A stretch of DNA of 64,000 nucleotides. Origin: Aquatica leii. Lineage: Eukaryota > Arthropoda > Insecta > Coleoptera > Lampyridae. The translations under genes and the position numbers were made by a program. The notes below the pieces were generated by a model, which worked only from the letters and a program-made list of their open reading frames with translations, did not search any database and was not told the DNA's origin. The DNA lies in contig CM069439.1 in the NCBI GenBank assembly GCA_035610365.1, positions 23,573,533-23,637,532 on the forward strand. The letters run 5' to 3'. Of this stretch, positions 54,739 to 64,000 are shown one piece after another; positions within the stretch are counted from its first letter, which is position 1; each line of letters begins with the position of its first letter.

Positions 54739-55208
54739 TCAAATATTAAATTCAGTGTCAGTCTTTCTGTCTCTTGTCAGGTTCCTTACTTCTCTCCATT
54801 GTATGTTTCTATTTTCCGCTGCTACTTTTACTTGTTCCTCCCATTTCCTTCTTGGTCTGCCTACTGCGTTCTTCCTCTCTGTTCTTGCTTCATATAATCT
54901 CTTCGCTATCCTGCTGTCATCCATTTGAAGCAGATGTCCCATCCAACCTAACTGCCTTTCTTCTACCAGTGTCAATATAGGTTTCACTTTCAATTGTTCC
55001 GTTATATTTTCATTTCTCACTCTGTCCAATCTTGTTATTCCTTTAATTTTCCTCAAATATCTCATCTCCATTGCTCTAATTTTGCTCTTGTTTCTTCTGT
55101 TTATCGTCCATGATTCGCTGCCATAAATTAACGATGGTCGCATTACTTTTTTATATACTTCTGATTTTATTTGTTCTGGAATTGCTTTTTTCCTGAGGAA
55201 CGTGTTTT
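54739..55208 (-). pseudogene. RTE-like LINE ORF2, C-terminal part
   Basis: Continues from the insertion point with TFLRKKAIPEQIKSEVYKKV, then MRPSLIYGSESWTINRRNK, MRYLRKIKGITRLDRVRNEN, LGWMGHLLQMDDSRIAKRL, the GRPRRKWEEQV motif and a stop at 54739. These are the terminal blocks of RTE-like elements that are frequent in insects. Open for 134 codons. Confidence 0.82.
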
Positions 55209-55212
55209 TAAG

Positions 55213-57026
55213 TGTTGTAACGTTTTTATTTTTAGTTAAAATTCTTTGTTAAAAATTCTTTAGTTTGTATTTATCAGTTTTTCTATCTCGATTTTAGAAG
55301 TCATTAGATTTATTTTTTTTATTAATTAAGACTTGTTCGTTTTGATGATTTGCAAATTGTTGGTTTAAGAATAGAAATTTTACAACGCTGTTTTATTTAG
55401 CGGAACCACAATTTAATCAATTACCTGTTTTCAAAAGTTTCAACTTGAAGGATAGGTGGTTTCTTATCTCGCGATGCGTATATTTGTGTTTTCCGTTTTA
55501 GAACGGTCAGATATCAATAAGCTTGCTGATCATTACTTTCTTTGAAGAATTCGGTTGTTTCATTGTGTTATAGTGGAAATCTCGAGTGCAAATTTATTTT
55601 AGTATACTTTGGCTCTACATGTAAATGGATTTATTCCCTATTAACACTTCGCGTCTTTTGAAAAATTTGCTATATTCGAAAGGAAATTTGGTGGAATTTT
55701 TTGATTGTTTGACGCACACGTCGTTGAGACGGATTTGTGAACTCCGACGTCTTCTAAAGATTGAAATTCGCAAATTACAGCCGCCCAAGATCTAAAGGTA
55801 TGTTTCTTATTAATCTGATGTTTTATCGGCACGTTGCGTTCACCTGGTGCTAAGTCTGTCACTTTTTTTAGGCTGTTTGTTTCGTCGTAACGTTAGTAAT
55901 ACAGAAGTTTATTTGCTGGAAATCGTTTGTACGTCCTCGTGTCGTTGTATGTGGTTCTAGTAGTCCTGCTACTAAAGAAAAATTTATGGAAAATTCCGAC
56001 ACCGGATGCAGACGCCATCTTAATGCGATTGGTTTTCCCGGCACTTCGTGGATATCTACGGCGATTAAAAAGCTAAGCTTAAATTTTTCTTTGATGTCAT
56101 TATTTGTTACATATTATTGTATAAGCAATCTGACCAACAATTTGAATCAATTCCATTTTTTTTTAAATTAATTATATTGTTTTAAATATCACAATTATTG
56201 AATTTAAACAAACTATAACTTTTTTCTTATAACGTCGAAAGTTAAATTTGAATAAGATTAAATTTACGTGTAATTATAAGTAATCGATTTAATACTTTGC
56301 GATCTCAATTAGATCAAATTTTTGCAGCTTGATTGAGTAATTTTTGTTTGCGAATTATTTTTATGATAAAACGTTTATCTTGTTGTAGCATTTAGTTAAG
56401 TGATTCTTTTGCAGGTATATTCGGGGTAATATAAGCTTATATAACTCGTCGTACCCTATAGATTTAACCGCGTTTTATTTTATATTTTTTCTGAACTCGA
56501 GATTTTGCGAGTTGTAATCATTATAGCGATATATTTGGCTGCCTGGATTTGATTTGAACTATCTAATGTTTTGTTATAACTACGAATTTTTATTTAGGCG
56601 TTATAGTTTGGTTATTACAATTTTCGTTATTTATGTTTGTCCCAAGTTTTGTTGAATTCTTGATTTATTTTAAGCACAATACTCTATTTTTTTTAATAGT
56701 TGTTGAACTGAGTTTTTTTTGTTATTTATCTACTGGGTATACTGATATATATATATATATTTAAACTTCAAGTGTCTTTTTTTCTTTATTCTTCTTACCA
56801 ACGATTTTCCTGTTTTTTTATAACACACCCTTGGTGTGGTGGTTAGAGTTTTTAATTGAAAACAGGTGGCGCTTTATTGGTTATTTCTTGTTAAATTTAA
56901 CCCAGACCGTCTTCACTGGGCTTAGTCGGACCTCTATCCACTGCTTTACCAAGTTGGAGCTGATTCAAGGTTTGAAAGGCACGAATAAACGGTAGGTTGT
57001 TTGTTGTTGAAAATAAAAATTATATA
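55213..57026. mobile_element. Unclassified 1.8-kb insertion with TAAG duplication
   Basis: Interrupts the RTE-like RT. TAAG stands at both edges (55209-55212 and 57027-57030). The left edge begins TGTTGTAACG, LTR-like, but the right edge (AAAAATTATATA) does not end in CA and no inverted repeat was found. No protein of known family. Near its right end (about 56990-56880, minus strand) is a tRNA A-box-like AACTTGGTAAAGCAGTGG, hinting at a SINE-like piece. A solo LTR with an eroded end or a composite insertion are both possible. Confidence 0.5.
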
Positions 57027-57030
57027 TAAG

Positions 57031-57500
57031 CGTCGCAGTGTGTTGAATATTTTTCCCACCTTGCCTATTCTTTCCATTATTTCGTTATCTATTTCTCCTT
57101 TGTTATCTATTATTGTACCTAGATATTTAAAGTTTGTTACTTGTTCTAGTGTTCGTCCTTTTATCTTGATATTGTGTTGAAGGACTGTATCGGCCATAAT
57201 CATAGTTTTAGTTTTTTCTATATTTATCTCCATGTTTATTTTGCTGAGCTCGCGATCGTAGATATTAATGTTTTCTTGGAGTTTTTCCGCTGATTCTGCT
57301 AGTAGTACCATATCATCCGCGAATAGTAGTTCCTGTATTGTTATTCTATTCAATCTCCAACTTCCCACTTCTTCCATATTGTAGCATTTCTTTTTACAAA
57401 TCTTCACTATGTCGTCCATGAGTACTGAGAATAGGAGTGGGCTGAGCACGCATCCCTGTTTCAGTCCTACTTTTGTTTCGAATTGTTCTGACTCGTTGTT
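57031..57500 (-). pseudogene. RTE-like LINE ORF2, palm part
   Basis: Minus strand: EQFETKVGLKQGCVLSPLLF, then SVLMDDIVKICKKKC, the catalytic ELLFADDMVLLAES (about 57325), INIEKTKTMIMAD, VTNFKYLGTIIDNKG and GKVGKIFNTLRR to the insertion edge near 57030. The catalytic Asp pair is intact. The stop of this open frame (56946) lies inside the inserted DNA. Upstream of 57500 the match is lost. Confidence 0.82.
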
Positions 57501-57743
57501 ATGTGTCCTGGTAGGTACCTATAGAGGATTATTGCGGTTAACTAGCGTTGTCGTTGAAAAAAGAGGATTTATTTGTAAGACAAACTTTGGGTTTCCACGC
57601 AAAGAGAAATATGACAATGCCGCCTGCCATTTAAAGCTACACTGAATTTAATCTTTGAAACGCACTATAGTATTATCTAATAAGTAATTGTAGCACTTTG
57701 ATATTTAGACGATTATCGAGACTTCAATACTGGAACTTACAGG
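57501..57743. other. Spacer
   Basis: No gene recognised between the end of the LINE piece and the TA at the mariner edge. Confidence 0.35.
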
Positions 57744-57745
57744 TA

Positions 57746-57895
57746 CAGCCATAGTCATTGGAAATGTCCCTAAAATGAACATTACCGCATTTTCAGTCAC
57801 ATTCTAATAGTATTAAAAGTATTTATATTTGTAAATATACCTTGAGGTTATGCCCTTTTGTCTTGTAAATAAAAAAGGGATTATTTTTATGCGAA
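57746..57895. repeat. Left terminal inverted repeat of the Tc1/mariner element
   Basis: Roughly 80% matched to the reverse complement of 60680-60829 by eye, including GTCACATTCTAATRGTATTA and AAGGTTATG/GAGGTTATG blocks. Confidence 0.8.
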
Positions 57896-58450
57896 TAAAA
57901 AAACACACATTTCTTTCTATAATTTTAGATACATACTTATTGATAGTAAAATTTTGAAGGTATAAAATTAAGGTAAATTGTAAATAATAATCTAATTACT
58001 GATTTTATAAAAACAATTTTACATAGGTACTATTAATATTTCGCTGTATGTGCAAAATTATTTATAAATAAAGTGTAACTTTTATACTTTAATTTCGTTT
58101 AAATATAAATGATACTATCAAACAGAATTTTCCGGTGTAAGAATAAATATTTGTGCTGTAATTTATTTAAATTTTTGTTCACTTAGTCACATTCTTTTTT
58201 TTTGTTTAAGCGGTTAAATACTTTACTTATTAATGAGTATCATAATTACATTTTCGTATTCATTAATATTATTTTTATTTTAATAATAATTATTTAGGTA
58301 TTACTCACTTTTGCGTTAATAAAATGTTAATAAATAAGCATGTGTTTATAATTACAGTTCATGCTGTAGTTTATTTTAATAATATAATTAAATAAAAAAA
58401 CATATGATCATATAAAAAATAATAACAGTACAAAAGTTGTATAGAAATAA
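57896..58450. other. Subterminal non-coding DNA of the Tc1/mariner element
   Basis: AT-rich; 58208-58250 is the inverted counterpart of 59773-59820. Holds the transposase 3' UTR on the minus strand. Confidence 0.45.
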
Positions 58451-59367
58451 TTAATACTTTGTGTAATAACCATTATTTTGTATGCATGCTTCTAATCTAG
58501 ACTGCATAGAGTTTACTAAATTTTTACAAAACTGTGATCCCCGAAAACGTTCCCAAACTAATTGTGAATGTTGGATAATATTTTCAGGTGTTCTAAATTG
58601 AATATCACTATCACAGTTTCTGATCATTGCACCCCACATATTTTCAATTGGGTTCAAATCTGGTGATCTCGCTGACCATTCAATTATTTCAATTTCTTTT
58701 TGATCTTCAATCCAGTCCCTAACAATTCGTGCTGTATGAATAGGAGAATTATTCTGGACTACTTGAATAATTTCCAGCTCATCTTGTGGAAATATTCTTC
58801 TCACAGAAAGTATCAAGATATTATCTAAAATATTCAGGTATTGCTTTGAAGTAAATCGAGGTGGTGTCACTTGCACTAACTCTCCTGGACCCTCTTGAGA
58901 TAACCATCCCCACAATCCAGCTGTCACTCTACCACTTTGCCTATTGGGCAAAACATGTTCTATATTGTAACGAGTGTTTTGTGGTCTCCACACTGTAGTT
59001 GGACATTGATCAGTGCTGCAAAATACTTTTTCATCTGTAAAGATAACAGTACTCCAATCCAAATTTAAATATTGGCGACAAAAGCGCAACCGAGCTGCAG
59101 CATGACGCTTTGTAATGTTAAGTTTACTTGCCGCTTTTCTACAACGTAAATTTGATTCGTGTAAACGTCTCTGAATGGTAAAAACAGAGCAATTAATATT
59201 CAGCGTTTCCTTTATTTTTTGGCAAGTTGTAAAAGGATTTTGTAATGTATAGCCGAGTGTGTCTGCCTCTTCTTGCCGAGAAGTAATTTTTGGTGGTCTG
59301 TTGCTTACAACTGGCCTATTACCAACTTCTCGACTTTTCGTAATCCATCGCCGGATTTGTTTAATCT
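58451..59367 (-). pseudogene. Tc1/mariner-type transposase, D(N)35E, N-terminus incomplete
   Basis: The open frame runs from about 59367 (IKQIRRWITKSREVGNRPVV) to the stop at 58451, so it is much longer than its first ATG (59089) suggests. Helix-turn-helix remains (FTTCQKIKETLNINCSVFTI, then QRRLHESNLRCRKAA) precede the catalytic core. The first Asp is in VIFTDEKVF. The second should be in QDNAP but reads QNNSPIHTA, with Asn for Asp. The Glu is in SPDLNPIENMW. I count 35 residues between positions two and three, against 34 in Tc1. An N-terminal piece starting MPRRLGQMDST is visible near 59640 in broken frame, so about 200 bp of 5' coding sequence is rearranged. The Asn change predicts an inactive enzyme. 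Confidence 0.83.
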
Positions 59368-59689
59368 ACAAGGTGTTAAGTACTTACTATTAGATTACAT
59401 TTACATTAGTACTATATTAAAAGCCATTATACATTCTATATATATTTAAAAATTTGACGTCAATTTAATAGATTCCAATATCTTATAAAATAGTATTGTT
59501 AGTGATCATATCTAATACATGCTGACTGTGTTCCAATGCAATGTAAAAAATATACTTTAGAAAAATGTTTACCGATAAGTCAAGATGTTGTGATATTGTT
59601 CGAGGTAGAATCCATTTGTCCTAATCTTCGAGGCATATTCACAAAATATTATAATCACATAAACAATGATGTTACCACTAGGAACTCCC

Positions 59690-60679
59690 AATTTATATTA
59701 CAAATTTGTAAATAAAAAATTTATATTTATACGACAAAAGGCCATAACCTGATGATATATTTACAAAAGGTAATTGTGAAACTCATTAATAAGTGAGGTA
59801 TTTATTAATCCGCTTAATCCTAAGATGCATATCCGCTGGAATTGTTTCTTAATTTGCACAAAAACATAAAAGCAGTTGTGGTTTCATAAAACGCTTTTTT
59901 CAGAGTAATATTTAAGTCTCCTCGTATGATTTTAAGAAACACATATACAATTTAATAATGGTAATCATCTTTTTGTATTTATACGACAAACAAAAAGCCA
60001 TAACCTCAAGGTATATTTATAGATGTCAATACGATCAATACTATTAAATGTCTTTAAAATGAGCATTACCGCACTTTCATTGACAACACGTCATTAATAA
60101 GTGAAGTATTTAATAATCCGCTTAACTCTAGGATGCATATCCGGTATAATACCTACTTTTACATAAACTGGACTAAGATTCAAATTAAGAAATTGAAAAA
60201 ATAAACAGTTATTTTATAACAAAAAACAAGTATCGTTGTTATTTCTTAATTATTATATAAGAAAAATTGTTTATAAATTATAGTAACAAACGCTGCATAT
60301 TCTTATAACCAAACATTACTCCGGGTCTGATAAGCCAGGTTTATACATCCTACATACAAAAATAATGTGACTATCAGAACACACATTTCAATAAATTACA
60401 TTAATAGTAACAAACGTAACAAATACTTTTTAAATAATTTTGCAAATATAATTTCGGCATTTTTATTCAAAACATTTATTACCTAAAAAATTGATGATAT
60501 AGTATGTCCTATGTTTATTAAAAATATGTTAATAAATTGTTATTCAAAATTAGAAAAAAGTGTTTGTTTTTTAATTCGCACAAAAAATATAAAGAAAATT
60601 TTGGTTTTATAAAACGTTTATTTGAGAGTAATATTTAAAAGCATTTTCGTATGATTTGAGAAATACATACAAAATTAAG
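59690..60679. repeat. Repeated subterminal blocks on the right side of the mariner element
   Basis: A block containing TATTTATACGACAA...CCATAACCT..GG/ATATATTTA occurs at about 59726, 59980 and (as part of the right TIR) 60698. A second block, TTAATAATCCGCTTAA...GGATGCATATCCG, occurs at about 59805 and 60110. A third, ATAAAACGYTT...GAGAGTAATATTTAA, occurs at about 59889 and 60611. The pattern looks like duplicated or nested ends. No ORF. Confidence 0.7.
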
Positions 60680-60829
60680 TAATGGTAATCACCTTTTTGT
60701 ATTTATACGACAAGGAAAAAACCATAACCTTAGGATATATTTACTGGTATAAATACGATTAATACCATTAGAATGTGACTGAACGTACGGTATTGCTCAT
60801 TTTAGGGACATTTTCAATAACTATGGCTG
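60680..60829. repeat. Right terminal inverted repeat of the Tc1/mariner element
   Basis: Reverse complement of the left repeat; ends CTATGGCTG before TA. Confidence 0.8.
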
Positions 60830-60831
60830 TA

Positions 60832-61557
60832 CAGTCCCGCGCCGTACATAAGGGCAAAGTGGAGACAAGGGAACCGAATTACTTCTCGAAAATAATATAT
60901 TTTCCAAATGAGAGTACGCAATAATAGCATTTCTTCGATCGAATACGTAATAAGTAACATGATAACATGAGTTGTGCCAACTCAAACAAAACTGATTTTA
61001 TACATGTGTGAGCTTGAAATTTGGCTTGCAACAAGCCAACGCGCGAGCAACCGTTTTTTTTCTTGTCTGTTCTTGTAATGTACGAAACTTTATATATTTA
61101 AGCGCTGCATCGGTCGCGATTTCAGTTGCTGCCTAATGCCCGATCGATAATTAACTTAGCGAAGTGAAAAGGTGCATGGGGTAAAAAATATCTGCTTTTC
61201 AAACTTTATTTTTGTAGTTTTTTTTATAGTGATGTGTTTTGTGTTGTGAATTAAAGTGAGTTCATCTAAAATTTATTTTTTATTTTAGATTTATTAAAAC
61301 ATTAAAGGCCCAAAATTTGCATCTCAAAAATCTTTTATATTTAATTATATAAACATCCTTGTTAATTGAATTAATTTCAAACAGATAAGCACTGATATTA
61401 CTATTTATAAAAATTTATAAATTTTGAAATAACTTGAAATAAGTAATGTTGAGAAAATACTTTCGAGTTGGAGTTTGAGACGTCGAAACATTTCCATTTT
61501 TCATGAATAATTTGTCAGTTTGTTAACTTACGTATTAATTTTTTTACAGTATACAGG
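60832..61557 (+). promoter_or_regulatory. Putative promoter and 5' leader of the hAT-like gene
   Basis: After a moderately GC-rich stretch, TTTATATATTTAAG (about 61089) followed 20-30 bp on by GCATCGGTCGCG could be a TATA box and start region. A T-rich tract plus ACAG just before 61551 looks like a splice acceptor, so the leader may contain an intron. No ORF. Confidence 0.35.
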
Positions 61558-62725
61558 ATGTCAGAAAAAAAGAAGAAGTTGTCTATATAATAAAATTTGC
61601 TAAATAAAAGAAAAAGAGAGGAAGAACTGGAAAACCATGTCAAAATTACGCATTTTTTTTCAAAACCCGAGTCTACTTTGCCAAATATTAATAACAACAA
61701 TGATACAGCTAAATCCCAATATTCTGAACCTGTGCTTGAAACAAGTATCAGCAGTAGACAAGAAACTGATCTTCTAGAAAGCAATCCATCAACATCTTCA
61801 AGTTCCGCTGATAAAGAGAAATCAACACCTTCATAAATTACCTGAAAGGAAAATATGAGTCAACTTTTGAAAGATGCTGCACTATGGCCAAAGAAATTAC
61901 GTTCTAAAAATATTCAAGAATTAGTAGAACGTGGCCCTGCTCATTATCAAAACAAAGAGATTTATCCGATAGATAGTTGGGAGTCGGGACGTAAGTTTTC
62001 CGATAGTTACTTCTTTAGAATTTTACCGAACAAAGAAAAAATTGAGCGTTTTTACTTGTTGTATTATGAAAGAAAAAATTCACTTTACCGCTTCTGTTGC
62101 AAATTTTTTAATGACAGCGATTTGAAATCTGTTCGCCTTAGTGATAAATCTGGTTACAATGACTAGCAGCATTTATGTAAGTGAACATTTAAACATTCAT
62201 GAAAAGAACAAGTTACATATCGAAAATGTTCTAAAATTGCTAACTGTTTTAATAAAAATGAAATAATTGATTCTGAAATTCAAAATGTAATAAACAGAGA
62301 AACTAAATACTGGCAAGCTGTTATAGAAAGAATTTTCTACGTGATTCAGTTTTTAGGTCAGCAAAATTTAGCTTTTCGTAGTAGTAATAAGTTGTTTGAG
62401 AAAAACAATGGTAACTTTTTAAAATGCATAGAAATGATTTCCAAATTTGACCCGATTTTGTCAGAACATACAAAACGCACTCAAATAAAAGATCAGAAAA
62501 ACTATCTCGGGGATAAAATACAAACTGAAGTAATCAACTTGATAGGTGAAAATATCAAATCCAAAATTTTAGAACCAACTAAAAAGCAAAATATTATTCC
62601 ATATTATTAGACTGCCCTCCTGACTCTAGTTACCAAGAACAAATTTCATTTTGTATAAGATTTGTTAATTTAAAGAGCACGGGAATTAGTATAGAAGAAC
62701 ATTTTTTATTAGTTTGTCCAATTAG
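61558..62725 (+). pseudogene. hAT-family transposase (ZMYM1-like), N-terminal part, broken
   Basis: Starts MSEKKKKLSI, then two stops. A charged segment follows with HVKITHFFSKPESTLP and a Ser-rich region. After two more in-frame stops comes MSQLLKDAALWPKKLRSKNI, QELVERGPAHYQNKEIYPID, the TTF-type zinc-finger region (RFCCKFF, with RFYLLYYERKNSLYRF before it), then the start of the catalytic region: YWQAVIERIFYVIQFLGQQN, LAFRSSNKLFEKNNGNFL and LDCPPDSSYQEQISFCIRF. The D of LDC...D is the first hAT catalytic region. Frameshifts fall near 62170 and 62600. The rest, with the dimerisation domain, is missing: homology ends where the 16-bp tandem repeat begins. Confidence 0.82.
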
Positions 62726-62730
62726 TATAG

Positions 62731-62870
62731 GACACTTAATCACGAGACGCATAATCATGGGACATTTAAGCACGGACAGTTAAACACGCCGACACTTAAT
62801 CACACGGACATTTTAACACATAGACATTTAAACACTAAGACATATAATCACATGGACATATAAACACATT
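62731..62870. repeat. Nine tandem units of 14-16 bp
   Basis: Consensus GACATTTAAACACATG with units starting at 62731, 62746, 62761, 62775, 62791, 62807, 62823, 62839 and 62855; the last five are exactly 16 bp. It replaces the continuation of the hAT gene. Confidence 0.88.
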
Positions 62871-63014
62871 TTTGAAAAATAATAATTTAAAATAAATGTA
62901 GGAACTGTAGTGCTATGCTACTGATTTAATTAAAACATGTTTGAAGTGAATAATTAAAAGTAATCTGTATCCACTAATTACGATCGATAACGTTAAGGTA
63001 CTTACCTTAACCTA
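62871..63014. other. Short AT-rich spacer
   Basis: Non-coding DNA between the tandem repeat and the TTAA at 63015. Confidence 0.4.
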
Positions 63015-63018
63015 TTAA

Positions 63019-64000
63019 CGCCCGTTGTCCCCATATGGGGACAACAGGAAAACCAACGAGTGCTCACAGCGAAATCTCATATTGTGCAAATTATCGGTAA
63101 TGCAGTTGTTTAACGCATAATGAAGTAAAATTGACATCCGTTAAGTATTTGCATTTTACCGGTCATTAGTGTCAGATGGTGAAATTGGTTCAGTTACGCA
63201 CTTTTACATAAAAAAATTTGTGGGGTGTTTTTGGAATATAAACAGAATTAAGTGACTTGAAACTTATTTATAAGACATTAGTGAATAACGTTCTACAGTG
63301 TTAACATTTGATTTGTTTTTGTAAGAAGTCAGGTATGAACTTATTTTATGGTGTACTCGTTTGGGCACAATCGGCGGAACCGCTATGATTTCCTGAGAAG
63401 TCCAGTAACATTACGTTATTCAATTTGTTTGCTTTTTTGCAGATATCTATGGATTTTTTGGATTTTCCATAAATTCCTTGTAGGAATTTCTATTCTCATA
63501 GAAAATATTTGCATTTGCAACCGGCAATTGAGGATATTGTTGCAAATGAATCACATGATGACATTGACGTTATCATTATTTCACCTGATGTCGACTTTCA
63601 AACTGACAAGGAAGAGTTTGACGATGAAATGACACAAGAAGACCTATCTATGCCTGCTGACGTTGCTGGTAAAATTAAAGTACATTTTGGCAAAGAAGAT
63701 GAAACAAGCGATGAAGAAGACAGGATACCGTTGTCGGTTCTTCGAAAGACAATGCACTCCGAGGGAGTAGGAGCATAAAGAAGTAAGTGTCAACTTGAGG
63801 AGCCAAGCTGGACCAAGGATTATGTAAATATCGATATGCCATCTACGACCGGCTGAAAAGATCGTTTAGAAATAATGATAAACGACCTAGAAAATGTTGC
63901 TCCTATAGAAGTTTTTGAAAAATTATTCAGCAATGACATATATGATTATATTGCACAGCAAACTAATTTGTATTCTTCACAAAAAAATAAGCACGATTTT
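63019..64000 (+). mobile_element. Second piggyBac-like element, left part, runs off the window
   Basis: TTAA at 63015-63018 is followed by CGCCCGTTGTCCCCATATGG and the rest of a 22-bp perfect palindrome (about 63023-63044). A piggyBac transposase N-terminus follows downstream. The right end is outside the window. Confidence 0.68.
63509..64000 (+). pseudogene. piggyBac-like transposase N-terminus, partial
   Basis: An acidic N-terminal region (HDDIDVIIISPDVDFQTDKE, then a PADVAGKIKVHFGKEDE stretch) is open to 63778. A frameshift follows, then EEPSWTKDYVNIDMPSTTG, a stop, and the start of the DDE_Tnp_1_7 domain: NDLENVAPIEVFEKLFSNDI and YDYIAQQTNLYSSQKNKHDF to the window edge. EVFEKLFSND...QTNLYS is a piggyBac signature. 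A splice-acceptor-like T-rich TTTTTTGCAG lies at about 63433-63442, so upstream coding sequence may be interrupted by an intron. Catalytic residues are beyond the window. Confidence 0.72.

Larger units (their letters stand above)
54739..57500 (-). mobile_element. RTE-like LINE split by a 1.8-kb insertion
   Basis: Two pieces of one RT lie on the minus strand: 57500-57031 (palm) and 55208-54739 (C-terminal end). Protein homology runs from GKVGKIFNTLRR straight to TFLRKKAIPEQIKSEVYKKV once 55213-57026 is removed. Stops and the insertion make it dead. Confidence 0.78.
57746..60829 (-). mobile_element. Tc1/mariner-superfamily transposon with long inverted repeats
   Basis: Flanked by TA (57744-57745 and 60830-60831). 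Ends CAGCCATAGTCATTGGAAAT and, inverted, CAGCCATAGTTATTGAAAAT. Inverted similarity continues for about 150 bp (57746-57895 against 60680-60829). Further inverted blocks link about 58208-58250 with 59773-59820. Carries a DDE transposase on the minus strand and repeated subterminal sequence on its right side. Confidence 0.85.

Noticed and set aside
54403-54742. Overlapping ORFs of 92-103 codons on both strands
   Set aside because: No signature, Leu/Phe-rich, between two LINE fragments.
55213-57026. Full LTR identity for the split-RT insert
   Set aside because: The left edge fits (TGTTG...) but the right edge does not end in CA and no partner LTR is present, so it was left unclassified.
61515-61784. 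Minus-strand 89-codon ORF with hydrophobic start
   Set aside because: Antisense to the hAT transposase N-terminal segment.

Overview
This is nuclear DNA of an arthropod, most likely an insect. It is AT-rich. It holds two host-type genes with 48-58 bp GT-AG introns: an Aurora-type kinase, and a GTSF1-like zinc-finger gene carrying one frameshift. Almost everything else is mobile DNA. No bacterial operon, rRNA gene, CRISPR array or functional tRNA was seen. Species and order cannot be fixed from the sequence.

Left part (1-15.3 kb). A 20-bp minisatellite precedes the GTSF1-like gene (minus strand, two exons). A Polinton/Maverick (adintovirus-like) element follows, about 1.93-14.76 kb. Plus-strand genes at its left end are protein-primed DNA polymerase B and an unknown ORF. 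A minus-strand virion block covers 6.8-10.35 kb: major capsid, small basic protein, minor capsid, adenain-like protease, hydrophobic pVI-like protein and phospholipase A2-like protein. Plus-strand genes at its right end are packaging ATPase, a DUF8207-type protein, a small ORF and a chromodomain integrase; a small minus-strand ORF lies last. ATPase, PLA2, minor capsid, the integrase catalytic core and several small ORFs are open. Polymerase, major capsid, protease, pVI-like and DUF8207 genes carry frameshifts, so this is a decaying endogenous copy. A fragment of a multi-copy arthropod gene follows at 14.9-15.25 kb.

Middle part (15.5-38.7 kb). A recent Ty3/Gypsy insertion (15563-22758, minus orientation) has 1.8-kb near-identical LTRs and a GTGC duplication. 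Its only ORF joins gag to the integrase zinc-binding domain, so protease, RT, RNase H and the integrase core are gone. Next come a 5'-truncated LINE with an 11-bp TSD (22857-25708), a long AT-rich stretch with MITE-like inverted repeats, a dead Penelope-like element (30.6-31.7 kb), an R1-like LINE with gag and EN/RT (31.8-35.7 kb), and a TTAA-flanked piggyBac (36370-38726).

Right part (39-64 kb). The intact six-exon Aurora-type kinase (39031-40230, minus) is followed by two oppositely oriented Penelope-like copies with hammerhead-like 3' motifs (42.6-44.35 kb), a Jockey-like fragment, a second copy of the 11-bp-TSD LINE, a long-ORF LINE with poly-A and 12-bp TSD (46305-48773), and a second R1-like LINE (51.7-54.35 kb). 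An RTE-like LINE is split by a 1.8-kb insertion (54.7-57.5 kb). A Tc1/mariner-type element with long inverted repeats (57746-60829), a broken hAT/ZMYM1-like transposase, a 16-bp tandem repeat and the 5' part of a second piggyBac running off the window complete the region.

The pieces do not form one pathway. The window is a nested transposon landscape with one apparently functional host kinase gene and one piRNA-pathway-type gene. The strongest candidates for something less described are the unassigned Polinton genes, the gag-integrase-zinc-finger derivative, the D(N)35E-type Tc1/mariner element with compound inverted repeats, and the one-finger GTSF1-like gene.
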